Assembly (NCBI RefSeq): GCF_039962115.1
Contig: NZ_JAMPKJ010000019.1
Coordinates: forward strand, 1-64,000
Reading direction: 5' to 3'
Source of the DNA: Funiculus sociatus GB2-C1
GTDB taxonomy: Bacteria; Cyanobacteriota; Cyanobacteriia; Cyanobacteriales; FACHB-T130
Length of the DNA stretch: 64,000 nt
Shown: piece after piece, positions 36,311 through 45,500 of the stretch
How positions within the stretch are numbered: the stretch's first letter is position 1
Layout of the letters: each line of letters begins with the position of its first letter
The notes under the pieces: generated by a model
Databases searched by the model: none
What the model saw: only the letters and a program-made list of their open reading frames with translations
What the model was told of the DNA's origin: nothing
Program-made: the position numbers and the translations under genes

Positions 36311-36346
36311 TAATTGGTAATGAGTTGCCCAACCCATTACCAATTA
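36311..36346 (-). terminator. Strong hairpin between tal and zwf
   Basis: A 12-bp perfect inverted repeat, TAATTGGTAATG / CATTACCAATTA, with inner GTTG / CAAC pairing. It lies 19 bp past the tal stop in the direction of zwf. No long T-tract follows on the minus strand, so it could act as an attenuator, an mRNA processing or stability element, or a partial terminator. Confidence 0.5.
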
Positions 36347-36365
36347 CCTATTATCTATTACCCAG

Positions 36366-37529
36366 TTACACAGGTTGCAGATGTTTGATCTTCTCTTCCA
36401 AGGATGCTGTTAGAGATTCAAAAGGCTTCACAAATTTCTCAATTCCTTCGACAAGCAATTCATCCATCACTTCGTCTAGATTAATGTCGATGTCGGGATC
36501 TTTGAGACTTTCTATGAGGTTATAGGCTTCTTCTACTCCTGTTTCAATGCGAGATGCAACATCGCAGTGGTCGGCACAGGCTTCAATGGTGTTCGGTGGT
36601 AAGGTGTTTACCGTGTCTGGCCCAACCAGTTCATCAACATACATCACGTCGCTGTAGCTGGGGTCTTTGGTGCTGGTGGAAGCCCACAATAACCGCTGGA
36701 CATTTGCACCTTTTTCTGACAGAGCTTTCCAGCGATCGCTTGCAATAATTTCTTTGTACTTCTGGTAGGCGATTTTGGCGTTAGCGATCGCTATTTTCCC
36801 TTTGATGGCTTGGAGTTCTGCCTTTTTCTCTATTCTATCCACCCCGGCTTTCAGCTTGGCATCAATCCGTGCATCAATGTTGATATCGATACGGCTGAGG
36901 AAGAAACTCGCCACTGACGATATTTTGCTGATGTCTTTGCCTTCAGCCGCCCGCTTTTCTAAGCCGCGAATATAAGCCCAAGCTGTTTCTTCGTAGCTTT
37001 GAGTTGAGAATAGCAAAGTTACGTTGACGTTGATTCCATCGGAGATTACTTGCTCAACTGCTGGCAAACCCGCCGTTGTGCCAGGAATCTTGATCATGAC
37101 GTTATCTTTACCAATTTCTTGATAATAGCGTCGGGCTTCCTCAATCGTCGCTTGGGTGTCGTGGGCGATAGTTGGCGGTACTTCAATGCTAACGTAACCA
37201 TCCAGCCCATCGGATGCTTCATACACAGGTCGGAGAATATCGCAAGCATTGCGGATATCTTCAAAAACCAGAGTTTCGTAAATTTTCTCAACTGGCAATC
37301 CTTCGCGAATTCCAGCTTCAATATCAGCATCGTAGATTGCGTTACCTGCGATCGCTTTTTCAAAAATGGCTGGATTAGAGGTGATCCCGCAGATCCCCTT
37401 ATTTTCCACCATATCTTTGAGTTCGCCACTCTCAATCAAGTCGCGAGTCAGATTATCCATCCAGATACTCTGACCGTACTGTTTAATTTCTAGTAGATGA
37501 TTGTTTGGCATCTCTGTCATCTCTGTCAT
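36366..37529 (-). CDS. tal: Transaldolase
   Basis: Transaldolase moves a dihydroxyacetone unit between sugar phosphates in the non-oxidative pentose phosphate pathway. The product (387 residues) has the long-type signature GICGITSNPAIFEKAI and the Schiff-base Lys in DNVMIKIPGTTAGLPAV, with NVTLLFSTQSYEETAWAYI and SVASFFLSRIDINID downstream. AGGAG nine bases before the ATG at 37529 supports that start over the Met codons 3 and 6 residues later. Second gene of the fbp-tal-zwf-opcA cluster. Confidence 0.96.
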   Translation of the reverse strand: MTEMTEMPNNHLLEIKQYGQSIWMDNLTRDLIESGELKDMVENKGICGITSNPAIFEKAIAGNAIYDADIEAGIREGLPVEKIYETLVFEDIRNACDILRPVYEASDGLDGYVSIEVPPTIAHDTQATIEEARRYYQEIGKDNVMIKIPGTTAGLPAVEQVISDGINVNVTLLFSTQSYEETAWAYIRGLEKRAAEGKDISKISSVASFFLSRIDINIDARIDAKLKAGVDRIEKKAELQAIKGKIAIANAKIAYQKYKEIIASDRWKALSEKGANVQRLLWASTSTKDPSYSDVMYVDELVGPDTVNTLPPNTIEACADHCDVASRIETGVEEAYNLIESLKDPDIDINLDEVMDELLVEGIEKFVKPFESLTASLEEKIKHLQPV

Positions 37530-37635
37530 TTTTTTTGACTCCTAGTAATTGTCGTTGTAGTTTTAGAGAAATAATGTTCTCTCTGAGCAGGTTTGAAGCC
37601 TGCTGTGAAAAAGGATTTCTCAAAAAGGAAATACT

Positions 37636-38718
37636 TCACTGAGGTATGCGCGATCGCTCTCTAACAGCTCTTTCTTCAGCAGCCCTGGCCCGATCCTGAA
37701 TGAAAGACTCCACCAAGGCGACATCATCTTTGCTACCAATAATCAAAGGCGATCGCGCGTGTAGTGCTTCTGGCACTACATCCAAAATCTCCTGGGTTCC
37801 CGTACTTGCTCGACCACCCGCTTGCTCTATCAAATACGCTAAAGGAGCAGATTCATACAGCAGGCGCAATTTGCCTTCCGGTTTTTTCACCGTCCCAGGA
37901 TAGAGGAAAACACCCCCTTGGAATAGAATCCGGTGAATATCCCCCACTAACGCCCCACCATAACGGGCGGTGTAACCTTCATGACGATGGACGTAGCGGA
38001 TGTAGTCTCGCAGTGGTTCCTCCCACTGCCAGAAATTACCCTCATTGACGCTGTAAATCGATCCGTGGTCTGGCAAGCGGATATTTTCACTCGACAGGAT
38101 AAACTCGCCCAAACTGGGATCTAGTGTGAAAGCGTGAACTCCCGTGCCGATAGAATACACCAGCATTGTGCTGGGGCCGTATAGCACATAACCTGCGGCG
38201 ATTTGGTTGCGTCCATTATTTTGCAGCAAATCGCTAGCCGTGCCATCTTCGTCCAGACCCTCTTGTTGGCGAATTGCGAAGATAGAACCAACGTTGATAT
38301 TAATATCAACATTGGACGATCCATCAATCGGGTCATAAAGCAGGGTATAACGACCAATTGGACAGTTTTCGGGGATATAGTATGGTTTTTCCATTTCCTC
38401 GGAAGCCAAGCGGCAAACTAAACCGCTTTGCTTAAATACCGAGATAAATACGTCATTGGCATAGACATCCATCTTTTTGACGGATTCTCCCTGCACGTTC
38501 ATCTCGCCCGTAAATCCCAAGGCTCCTGCGACTAAACCAGCTCGCGTGAGCCGCCGCGCAATCAGCTTTGCCGCCAGGGCAATGCGATTCATAATGGCAC
38601 TGAGATCCTGTGCTTCTGCACCGAAGCTGTGCAGTTGCTGCAAAACGTGACGAGATAACGTCATGCAGTCGCGATCCAGGGCTTGTTCCGGAATGAAAGG
38701 CTGATCCACGTTGGACAT
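37636..38718 (-). CDS. fbp: Fructose-1,6-bisphosphatase class I
   Basis: FBPase dephosphorylates fructose-1,6-bisphosphate in the Calvin cycle and gluconeogenesis. The start ATG (38716-38718, [17 protein letters not shown]) follows an excellent ribosome-binding site (GGGAGGAGGAA); the frame continues 25 codons further without one. Metal and substrate motifs are [36 protein letters not shown] and [20 protein letters not shown]. 360 residues. It is the first gene of the cluster and is transcribed divergently from phosphofructokinase, placing opposed enzymes of one metabolic step back to back. Confidence 0.97.
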   Translation of the reverse strand: MSNVDQPFIPEQALDRDCMTLSRHVLQQLHSFGAEAQDLSAIMNRIALAAKLIARRLTRAGLVAGALGFTGEMNVQGESVKKMDVYANDVFISVFKQSGLVCRLASEEMEKPYYIPENCPIGRYTLLYDPIDGSSNVDININVGSIFAIRQQEGLDEDGTASDLLQNNGRNQIAAGYVLYGPSTMLVYSIGTGVHAFTLDPSLGEFILSSENIRLPDHGSIYSVNEGNFWQWEEPLRDYIRYVHRHEGYTARYGGALVGDIHRILFQGGVFLYPGTVKKPEGKLRLLYESAPLAYLIEQAGGRASTGTQEILDVVPEALHARSPLIIGSKDDVALVESFIQDRARAAEERAVRERSRIPQ

Positions 38719-38958
38719 GTGTTTCCTCCTCCCTATCGATAACGCTTTATTAACAGAGGCAGTTAATTTCAGGTACTGCCCCAACAGTATCAAGGCCCGG
38801 TCGCCTTACCTTCTATCTTAGGGAGCCATTTACCAGGTTGGTGTTTAACTTCAGATCAACTAAAGAAATCAATCTTTAGACAACTTTTTTATCGAAAAGA
38901 CAACTCTGCAAGCAAAATCAGTTTAATATCGCCTCTTGATCGCAATTATCAGAACAAG
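38719..38958. promoter_or_regulatory. Divergent fbp / pfk promoter region
   Basis: 240 bp separate the start codons of fbp (minus) and phosphofructokinase (plus), two enzymes that catalyse opposing reactions. No operator-like dyad or clear -10/-35 pair stood out by eye. Control regions for both must lie here. Confidence 0.5.
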
Positions 38959-40038
38959 ATGGGACAAAAACGCATTGGAATCCTTACCAGTGGTGGAGAC
39001 TGTGCTGGACTAAACGCTGTAATTCGGGCAGTAGTCCACCGTGCAGTTGGCACCTATGACTGGGAGGTGCTGGGGATCTGTCGGTCTACCCTAGGGTTGA
39101 TGAGCAGTCCGCCGGAAGTTATTACTCTTGACATTGACAAGGTAGACCGTCTACTAACGATGGGCGGAACGGTTCTGGGGACGACAAATAAAGGCGATCC
39201 TTTTGCGTTTCCTCTGGAAGATGGAAGTTTGCGCGATCGCTCTGAGGAAATTATTTCTGGGTATCATCAACTAGGTTTATCAGCCTTAATTGGGATTGGC
39301 GGCGATGGCAGTTTAGCCCTTCTCCGGCGATTGGCAAACCAAGGCGGGATCAACTTAGTAGGCATTCCCAAAACCATTGATAACGATGTTGGCTGCACCG
39401 AACGCTCCATCGGATTTGATACCGCAGTTAATATTGCGACAGAAGCACTCGACAGGCTGCATTTTACCGCCGCCAGCCACAGCAGGGTAATGATTTTGGA
39501 AGTAATGGGGCGCGATGCTGGTCATATCGCCCTGAATGCTGGGATTGCTGGCGGTGCTGATATTATTTTGATCCCAGAAATCCCTTACACCTTGGAAAAG
39601 GTCTGTGACAAAATACGCGATCGCCAGTTGAAAGGAAAAAACTTCTCCATCGTCATTGTCTCAGAAGCCGTCTGCACACTCGAAGGTAATCCAGTTAAAA
39701 ATATGGATCGATTTGGGGAATGTCGATTTGGCGGAATTGGTCAGTACCTGGCAGAGCAAATTTCTATCTCTAGCGGTGCCGAAACTCGCGTCACAGTATT
39801 AGGACACGTTCAGCGCGGCGGTATCCCCTCGTCGCTGGATCGATTACTGGGGACAGCCTTTGGCGTGGCGGCAGTCGATTTGATTGCCGATGGCAAGTAC
39901 GATCAAGTTGTCACCTGGCAAAACCGCGAAATTGTCAGCGTACCAATTGCTGAAGCAATTGGACAATACAGGGCAGTAGATCCCCATGATACTCTGGTCA
40001 AAACTGCCAGAGGCTTAGGAATTTGCCTTGGAGACTGA
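38959..40038 (+). CDS. pfkA: 6-phosphofructokinase, group III type
   Basis: Phosphorylates fructose-6-phosphate in glycolysis. The nucleotide site starts LTSGGDCAGLNAVIRAVV; GIGGDGSL gives Gly117, equivalent to Gly104 of the E. coli enzyme, and PKTIDNDV gives Lys138 where E. coli has Gly124, with catalytic Asp141. The Gly104/Lys124 combination is typical of the mixed group III enzymes between classic ATP-PFK and PPi-PFK, so the phosphoryl donor should not be assumed. Other conserved segments are SRVMILEVMGRDAGHIAL and VLGHVQRGGIPSSLDR. 359 residues. An IS element is inserted 80 bp after the stop. Confidence 0.94.
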   Translation: MGQKRIGILTSGGDCAGLNAVIRAVVHRAVGTYDWEVLGICRSTLGLMSSPPEVITLDIDKVDRLLTMGGTVLGTTNKGDPFAFPLEDGSLRDRSEEIISGYHQLGLSALIGIGGDGSLALLRRLANQGGINLVGIPKTIDNDVGCTERSIGFDTAVNIATEALDRLHFTAASHSRVMILEVMGRDAGHIALNAGIAGGADIILIPEIPYTLEKVCDKIRDRQLKGKNFSIVIVSEAVCTLEGNPVKNMDRFGECRFGGIGQYLAEQISISSGAETRVTVLGHVQRGGIPSSLDRLLGTAFGVAAVDLIADGKYDQVVTWQNREIVSVPIAEAIGQYRAVDPHDTLVKTARGLGICLGD

Positions 40039-40181
40039 AATTTATGTCATTAGTCCTTTGTTTTCTGTGTCAATGACCAATGACTAATAAACGCAACTTT
40101 TTGCACCTTTTTCTTAGCCCCCCTTTATAGAACCCATTTGACATCTTTGACTATGTGCCCTTAAAGTAGCGCCAAAGCCAT

Positions 40182-40508
40182 ATGCAGCTAATCATGCCGT
40201 ATTCCAGCAGCCTTACAGACGCCGAATGGGAAATCCTTGAACCTCTACTGCTCCAGCTCTTGCCGATTAAGAAGCAGACAAGACCTTGTAACTGGACGAA
40301 ACGAGAGCTCTTGGATGGGATGTTCTATCAACTCAAGAACGGCTGCAACTGGCAAGATTTGCCGAAAGATTTACCGCCTTACTCAACCGTTTATTGGCAT
40401 TACAAGCAGTGGCGGGAGGCAGGAGTCATCGTTGCCCTGATGAGGGTCTTACATGGACAAGTGCGTGAACAAGTGAAAAAAAAGCTCAGTGGACAACGTT
40501 GCTTATGA
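40182..40508 (+). CDS. IS5-family transposase, orfA (N-terminal part)
   Basis: The typical N-terminus is MPYSSSLTDAEWEILEPLL, reached from the ATG at 40194; an ATG at 40182 precedes it. Residues GMFYQLKNGCNWQDLPKDL and STVYWHYKQWREAGV are conserved in the DNA-binding region (DUF4096-like) of IS5 transposases. The frame ends at TGA 40506-40508, overlapping orfB. Confidence 0.9.
   Translation: MQLIMPYSSSLTDAEWEILEPLLLQLLPIKKQTRPCNWTKRELLDGMFYQLKNGCNWQDLPKDLPPYSTVYWHYKQWREAGVIVALMRVLHGQVREQVKKKLSGQRCL
40478..40484 (+). promoter_or_regulatory. Putative programmed -1 frameshift site A AAA AAG
   Basis: Within a run of eight A followed by G, the codons of orfA are GTG AAA AAA AAG. Slipping back one base enters the orfB frame, which is open from here through 41044 without a stop. 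A_AAA_AAG is the standard bacterial -1 slippery heptamer used by many IS elements. Confidence 0.75.
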
Positions 40509-41044
40509 TCGATTCCCAAGCCGTGAAAAATACCTGCAACGCTAGTATTAAGTCTAAAGGTTTCTGCTTTTACAAATGTACTAATGGCATCAAACGACAT
40601 CTCGCAGTGGATACGTTAGGTTTTCCGTTTTTTACCCACTGCACGAAAGCTAATGTCTCCGATGACATGGGCTTAATCGAGATGTTGAGCCAGAACCTCG
40701 ATTACTTTCGCGCAAAGCCAGTCAACATCCCGAAAATTACGATTCTGCTGGACAATGGCTATCATCCAGAAATGATTACTGCCGCTCTGCAAGACCTCTA
40801 CCCGCAGATCATGACGAAGATTCGGTTTGAACTCTCGCCAAAGCCCACAAAAGCTGAAAAAGCCGCTCTTGGAAAAACCGGATTCGTCGTGGTCGCAACT
40901 CGATGGGTGATCGAGCGCTCGAATGCTTGGATGGAACGCTGCAAGAGTTTAGTCAAGAACTTTGAGAGAACTCTTAGCCATGCCACTGCAAAGCTTAATC
41001 TTTGTTTCATCAGGCTAATACTCAAGCGTTTAGCCCATAGCTAG
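40499..41044 (+). CDS. IS5-family transposase, orfB (DDE catalytic part)
   Basis: Carries the DDE residues: Asp in LMIDSQAVKNT, Asp in ILLDNGYHPE and Glu in WVIERSNAWMERCKSL. The apparent TTG start is unlikely to be used on its own; the frame is open upstream to the slippery site, so the active transposase is probably the orfA-orfB fusion of about 280 residues. Confidence 0.88.
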   Translation: MLMIDSQAVKNTCNASIKSKGFCFYKCTNGIKRHLAVDTLGFPFFTHCTKANVSDDMGLIEMLSQNLDYFRAKPVNIPKITILLDNGYHPEMITAALQDLYPQIMTKIRFELSPKPTKAEKAALGKTGFVVVATRWVIERSNAWMERCKSLVKNFERTLSHATAKLNLCFIRLILKRLAHS

Positions 41045-41107
41045 ATGTCAAATGGGTTCTATAAGGGGGGTTAGGCGATCGCACACTTGCTCTTTACAAA
41101 TTTAGTT

Positions 41108-41121
41108 CCCTTTTAAAAGGG
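41108..41121 (-). terminator. Weak palindrome downstream of the RRM gene
   Basis: CCCTTTTAAAAGGG is a 14-bp perfect palindrome 40 bp past the RRM gene stop and close to the IS end. It may contribute to termination, but the stem is short. Confidence 0.3.
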
Positions 41122-41160
41122 TTCTAATCTGTAAAGTTCTACCAAAGCGTTAATAACTAA

Positions 41161-41439
41161 TTAAAATCTAGCTCGCTTCGCGCCGCTGCGATCGTCCTCC
41201 CTCGGTCGTGCTTTATTAACTCTTAGCTGACGTCCCATCCACTCAGCGCCATCCAATTCGGAAATGGCGGCTTCTTCCTGGGCATCATCTGTCATTTCAA
41301 CAAAAGCAAATCCTCGCATACGTCCTGTTTCTCGGTCTGTCGGCAACAAAACTCGCTTGACAGCACCGTAGTCTGCAAAGACTGCTTTTAAATCTTCTTC
41401 CGTAGCTTGGTAAGACAGGTTTCCAATGTAAATGGTCAT
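41161..41439 (-). CDS. RRM-type RNA-binding protein
   Basis: 92 residues comprising a single RNA recognition motif: RNP2 IYIGNL (3-8) and RNP1 RGFAFVEM (42-49), with a short basic tail (RPREDDRSGAKRARF). Cyanobacterial Rbp proteins of this class bind RNA; several are cold-induced through long 5' leaders, and some help localise photosystem mRNAs at the thylakoid. The tail is short compared with glycine-rich Rbp variants. It is followed by an IS5 insertion about 90 bp past the stop, which leaves the reading frame intact. Confidence 0.92.
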   Translation of the reverse strand: MTIYIGNLSYQATEEDLKAVFADYGAVKRVLLPTDRETGRMRGFAFVEMTDDAQEEAAISELDGAEWMGRQLRVNKARPREDDRSGAKRARF

Positions 41440-41718
41440 GTCGATGTATAAGGCTGAAAGAGGAACTAAAGTTCAGAACCTTTACATGGTCAGACGCGAA
41501 CTATAAATCAAGGTCAAGCATTATTTACCAATGATGAAATTTTATGACCCAAGCCTACAAGTGCGGCTAAACGAGTACTAAACCCAACCATTGATAGGGC
41601 TGAACTTTTATATTTCGTCCTATCATAGCCTACTAATTTTATTGTGCAAGGTCATCTAGCCTACACAGTTGCAGCTTTTTTAATGTTGATTTTCTATGAC
41701 ATTTAACAAGAACTCTAA
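41440..41718 (-). other. Long 5' region of the RRM gene
   Basis: About 280 bp without a frame between the RRM gene and the terminator of the upstream gene. It contains pyrimidine- and T-rich stretches on the minus strand. Cold-regulated rbp genes carry long leaders, so this region could regulate the RRM gene, but I see no specific motif. Confidence 0.4.
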
Positions 41719-41763
41719 TAGTGCTGAGTCCAAATAACACTAATTATTCAGGACTCAGCACTA
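41719..41763 (-). terminator. Terminator hairpin after the small conserved gene
   Basis: TAGTGCTGAGTCC / GGACTCAGCACTA is a perfect 13-bp inverted repeat around a 19-bp loop, 8 bp past the stop of the gene at 41771. Its stem resembles the repeat in the psaA-psaB spacer. Confidence 0.6.
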
Positions 41764-41770
41764 CTGAGAG

Positions 41771-41989
41771 TTAGTCAATAGAAATTGACTGAGGGCCACT
41801 GCTTCTGCCGTTATCACTGTTTGTGGTAGAGGAGGGATAGGAGGTAATCCCAGCTTCCGCGTCGAGCCAGCTTTTAACTGGATCGTCATTCAAGTTGACT
41901 CGGAGGATGCCAGAGACAAAGCCGCCTAAGAAAGCTGCTGGGTGTTTGGTGAATTCTTTGAATACTGGTGTCAGTTCATCGAGAAACAT
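41771..41989 (-). CDS. Small conserved cyanobacterial protein, unknown function
   Basis: 72 residues starting MFLDELTPVFKEFTKHPAAF, with a short hydrophobic segment (FLGGFVSGILRVNL) and the block DDPVKSWLDAEAGITSY, which I recognise from short cyanobacterial hypotheticals. The Ser/Asn-rich tail is polar. AGGAG seven to eight bases before the ATG and the downstream hairpin support it being a real gene. Confidence 0.75.
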   Translation of the reverse strand: MFLDELTPVFKEFTKHPAAFLGGFVSGILRVNLNDDPVKSWLDAEAGITSYPSSTTNSDNGRSSGPQSISID

Positions 41990-42137
41990 TTAAGAGTCTC
42001 CTGGGGTTGTGGGTTAAACAATTGATTTTTCTAGATCGATCCTAGCGTGTTTGAATGGAGGGTTGGCTTGGCAAGAGCAGGAAGCAATACTTGTCGGTGA
42101 AGAATGTCGGTTAAATAACTTACATTCATTCGCGCTA

Positions 42138-42163
42138 CGTAGGGGCATTGCCATGCCCCTACG
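42138..42163. repeat. Dispersed palindrome, copy 1
   Basis: CGTAGGGGCAT / ATGCCCCTACG with a 4-bp loop; same family as 42246-42274. Confidence 0.75.
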
Positions 42164-42245
42164 CTGGAAATTGGGGGTTAATAAATCCATGCCCTTTTTT
42201 AAGGGAGGGTAAAAGAAAATTCTGTAACATTGATTTTGGTTTTCG

Positions 42246-42274
42246 GTAGGGGCATGGCATTGCCATGCCCCTAC
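42246..42274. repeat. Dispersed palindrome, copy 2
   Basis: GTAGGGGCATGGCA / TGCCATGCCCCTAC around one base. The arms are 3 bp longer than in copy 1, which lacks the second GGCA/TGCC unit. Confidence 0.75.
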
Positions 42275-42566
42275 AAAATGTCGCAGTTTTCGATATTTTC
42301 TCTCCTTGTATGAAACCACCCTACCCAGCCCCCGCGAAGAGAGCGCCCCTGCGCTAGAGAAAAGGGTGGAGAATTAAGCCTTAGTCCCCCTTTTTAAGGG
42401 GGATGCAAGGGGGATCTCCACCCTCTAAGCGTCTCGATTATGACTTTTCAGACATCTATCTAAAAAGCTACCCGCTTCACCCCTAAAATAAGGGAGCGCC
42501 ACAGGTGGGGGATGGAAGCTTAACCAATCCGTATTGACAATCTGACTCTTTTTGCTTCCCCTATAC

Positions 42567-45500
42567 CTACTTTTGCTCCGAAAAAAGACACTTATCTGAA
42601 TCACACCCAGCAGGGCCAGCTTCCATTGAGTAGCCCGCATCGTAGCGACTTAAGGCAGCATGAAAATTTTCATTCTGCCGTCGCAGTTCCACTTCTTGCT
42701 TGAACTGATCGTACTGATGTTTTGTGATTGGCTCAAATGGCAAGCGCGGGAAGGTTTGGTGAGCATCGAAACGTGCCAAAAGTGCGGCTGAGATATAGCC
42801 TTCATCATTTTGAATAGCTTCGTAAATGCTACTACCTAAAGCTTCTATCTCATGTTCGCGCAGCTCAATAGTGGCTGAGGTGTTGTGTCGCACAAAGAAT
42901 TTTTGGACTTGCATATAGAAATCCATTTGGGCCTTCGCGCTAAATTTGCCGATCTCGATTTGATCAGCACCAGGCAAATCAGCCCAAGGTACGGCGACGG
43001 GAATTTCCACCAGCCATTCCGTGCATCGGGGATCGAAGGGATCGTTCAGGAGATTGCCATTTTCATCTTTGTCAGACTGAGACGGAACGACATTGTAACC
43101 GTAGTCGATACACGCCAAGGCTACAGGGTCATTTTTTCTAAATGTGATGCGCCGCAGGAAACGTTGCGCCTTTGGGGGATGCCAACCAGGGGAAGCGCCT
43201 GTCAGTAGGGATTTTGTGCCGGAAGGCTGAACTGTGGTGCAACGGTTCGGGCGTTTTAGGGAATGGCGATCGCAATAATCCCACACAGTTCTATGCACAA
43301 TTTCTCGCCAACGAGTCAAATATTCTTGCTCTTGTCGCTTAAACTCCAATCCTTCCACGGTGTCGGGTCGTCCAGCTTCCCACCACCGCAGCCAATCCAC
43401 GCCAAAAGCCATCACAAAAAAGTCGAACAATCCTGTAAAAGATACGCCCACAATTGGATCGAGTTCGCGTGACTTGCGGTAACGTTCTTCGATAAATTCG
43501 TGATTCAGCAGTGAGGCTACTGATAATGCTGCTGCTGTGAAAGCTTCCTCTTGTTCTTTGTAGTTAGGTGGGTCAATTTGATTGAGATGAATCTCCGAAA
43601 GATTACAGTTTCCTGTTAAAGAATTGCCAAATACACCCTTATGAAACTCCGGCTCATTAAAGCAGAAAGTATCGTGTAGGCCTGGTAATTCTTCTACACC
43701 CTTAATTACTTGCCATTTTCCTTGGTACTTAGCATTCGTTCCTTTGCTAACATCTAAACGTTGACAAGGAATATCGCCACATTCAGTTATTTGCAAGTAG
43801 TACAAATCCCGGCTTCTGACACCGTAATTTGTAATTGCTCCTTTGTGGGAGCAAAGATTAACTGATGAACGGATACCACATTTTGTCAGGAGTAACTGCA
43901 CTCTGTAGGCGCGATCATAGTCGGAGATATAAATCCTGATGCCGTTGCTGGCTGTATTAGAACCATCGGTATCTGCTAAACCTGCAATAAAATGTAGAAT
44001 TGCTTGACGATTCCAACTAGCAATTGCATTTAGCGATTCTGGATTTGCCTTTAAGCTTTTTAGAAATTCTCCAGAGAAACCCAAGTCTGTTACATCGGTA
44101 AAAGCAGGCAAATAGTCATAGGTTCTTTCGGGAGATTTATTCCCTGATACGCATAAAGCCGCTTTGTGTTCGTAAAGCCTAACTTTTGCATTATCATTTG
44201 TGTCTGTAGTGCCATCTCCTACCGCTACCCCCAATGTGTAGGCGTAACTTGGATCGACATTCAAGCCGTCCTCATACTGAATTGTAAAAGGTTCCGTGTG
44301 GATGGCATATTGGCTGGTATCCATTAAATCTTTTGTTTGGACTTCTTTGTAAACCTTGCCAAAGCGATCCTTAACAAAAAACCGATGATACTCAGTGACA
44401 TCTAGGTAAGAACCATCTCCAAACCGCACTCGATACAGTTTGCGATCGCTACCTGTCTTAAATGGTGCCACTTGACTCCATCGTTGCCCATTCCAAATTT
44501 CAACTTCAGAGCCTATTACATCTTTTATTTTGTCCATTCCCTCCCTAGTGATTAGCAGCGTGTCGCCGCTAACGCAGTGAAAGTTAGAGCCAATTATCTC
44601 ACCGCAAGGATTCAACCCAACACGAGCTAATCTATGCTCTATCTCCAAAGGATCTATGTTGGGGTAGTGTTCTAGTAACCAATCTTGAGCTTTTCCTTGG
44701 TCATAAGCTTTTAGAAAATCAGTTCTTAGTTCAGGAGAAAATAGTAAATCGCAGTTAGCTCTAGCTATAGCTTCTCCAGCCCATTGAATCGCGCCTTCAC
44801 CAGAGTAATACTGTTTTCTAACAGCTTCTACACACTCTTCAAGAGTTGGTTTGTGGTGAAAAACTCGCGTGTGATTTGCCATTCTCAAAGCATCTCGATC
44901 TGGATCGATCCGCCAGTTGCCATTTGCATCCTGCTGCCAAAGATTGCCTTTAGCGCTGGCAAACAATTCATCATCGCTAATGCCTTGCCTCATGCCAGCT
45001 GACCTTCTCACGTTGCCAGCTACTACTACTACTGCGGCTTCATCAATTAACAAACAGCATTCAACTGAGTTTAATTGCCGTCCTACAGCTTTATTCAAAA
45101 TTGCCGCACAGCGTTCATAAAGTCCTGGTAACTTAACAGGATTAGCAACGCCTCCAAAGCCTTTAAGGGGTTCTCCAGCTGCACGAACATCACTCAAGTC
45201 AATGGATATGTTGACTTCTTCTGAAAATTGTTCATCCGTGGATAATTCCAACAATGTTTGATAAGATTTGACCCAACCTTGGCGACTGTCTCCCACATAA
45301 ATCAGTACCTTATTGCCTTCCACCTGAACTTCTGTCTGTTCGCGCCGAAGGTCTGGCTGGGTGCTACCTACATCCCCTTGTATATTTACAATCAGGCGAT
45401 TGCGGATGGGTGGCAGTTGATTGATGTATTTTGGTTCGAGGACGGCACCTGTGCCACAGCCCATCATCGCCAGATCCATCATTAAGCCGAAGGCACGCCA

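Larger units (their letters stand above)
40118..41070 (+). mobile_element. IS5-type insertion sequence, apparently complete
   Basis: The 953-bp element begins CCCCCC and ends GGGGGG. Terminal inverted repeats of about 28 bp share the core TAGAACCCATTTGACATCT, with a single-base length difference next to the C-run. It is flanked by a 4-bp direct repeat TTAG (40114-40117 and 41071-41074), consistent with the short target duplications of IS5-group elements. It carries two overlapping ORFs joined by a -1 slippery site. It sits between pfkA and the RRM gene and breaks no visible gene. Confidence 0.88.
41990..42566. other. Repeat-rich intergenic region
   Basis: About 575 bp with no supportable gene; a 101-codon minus-strand frame (42014-42319) is generated by palindromic repeats. 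It holds two copies of a GTAGGGGCATxxCCATGCCCCTAC palindrome and, around 42384-42417, a CCCTTTTTAAGGGGGATGCA-type tract followed by AAGGGGGATC. Both are typical of dispersed cyanobacterial repeats. Confidence 0.6.

Noticed and set aside
38719-38793. 25-codon upstream extension of FBPase
   Set aside because: The GGGAGGAGG ribosome-binding site lies inside the extension and points to the Met at 38718.
40039-41160. IS insertion as a gene-disrupting event
   Set aside because: pfkA ends 80 bp before and the RRM gene ends 90 bp after the element; both frames are full length.
42014-42319. 101-codon minus-strand ORF
   Set aside because: It is built from two palindromic repeats and has no family resemblance or ribosome-binding site; treated as an artefact of repeats.
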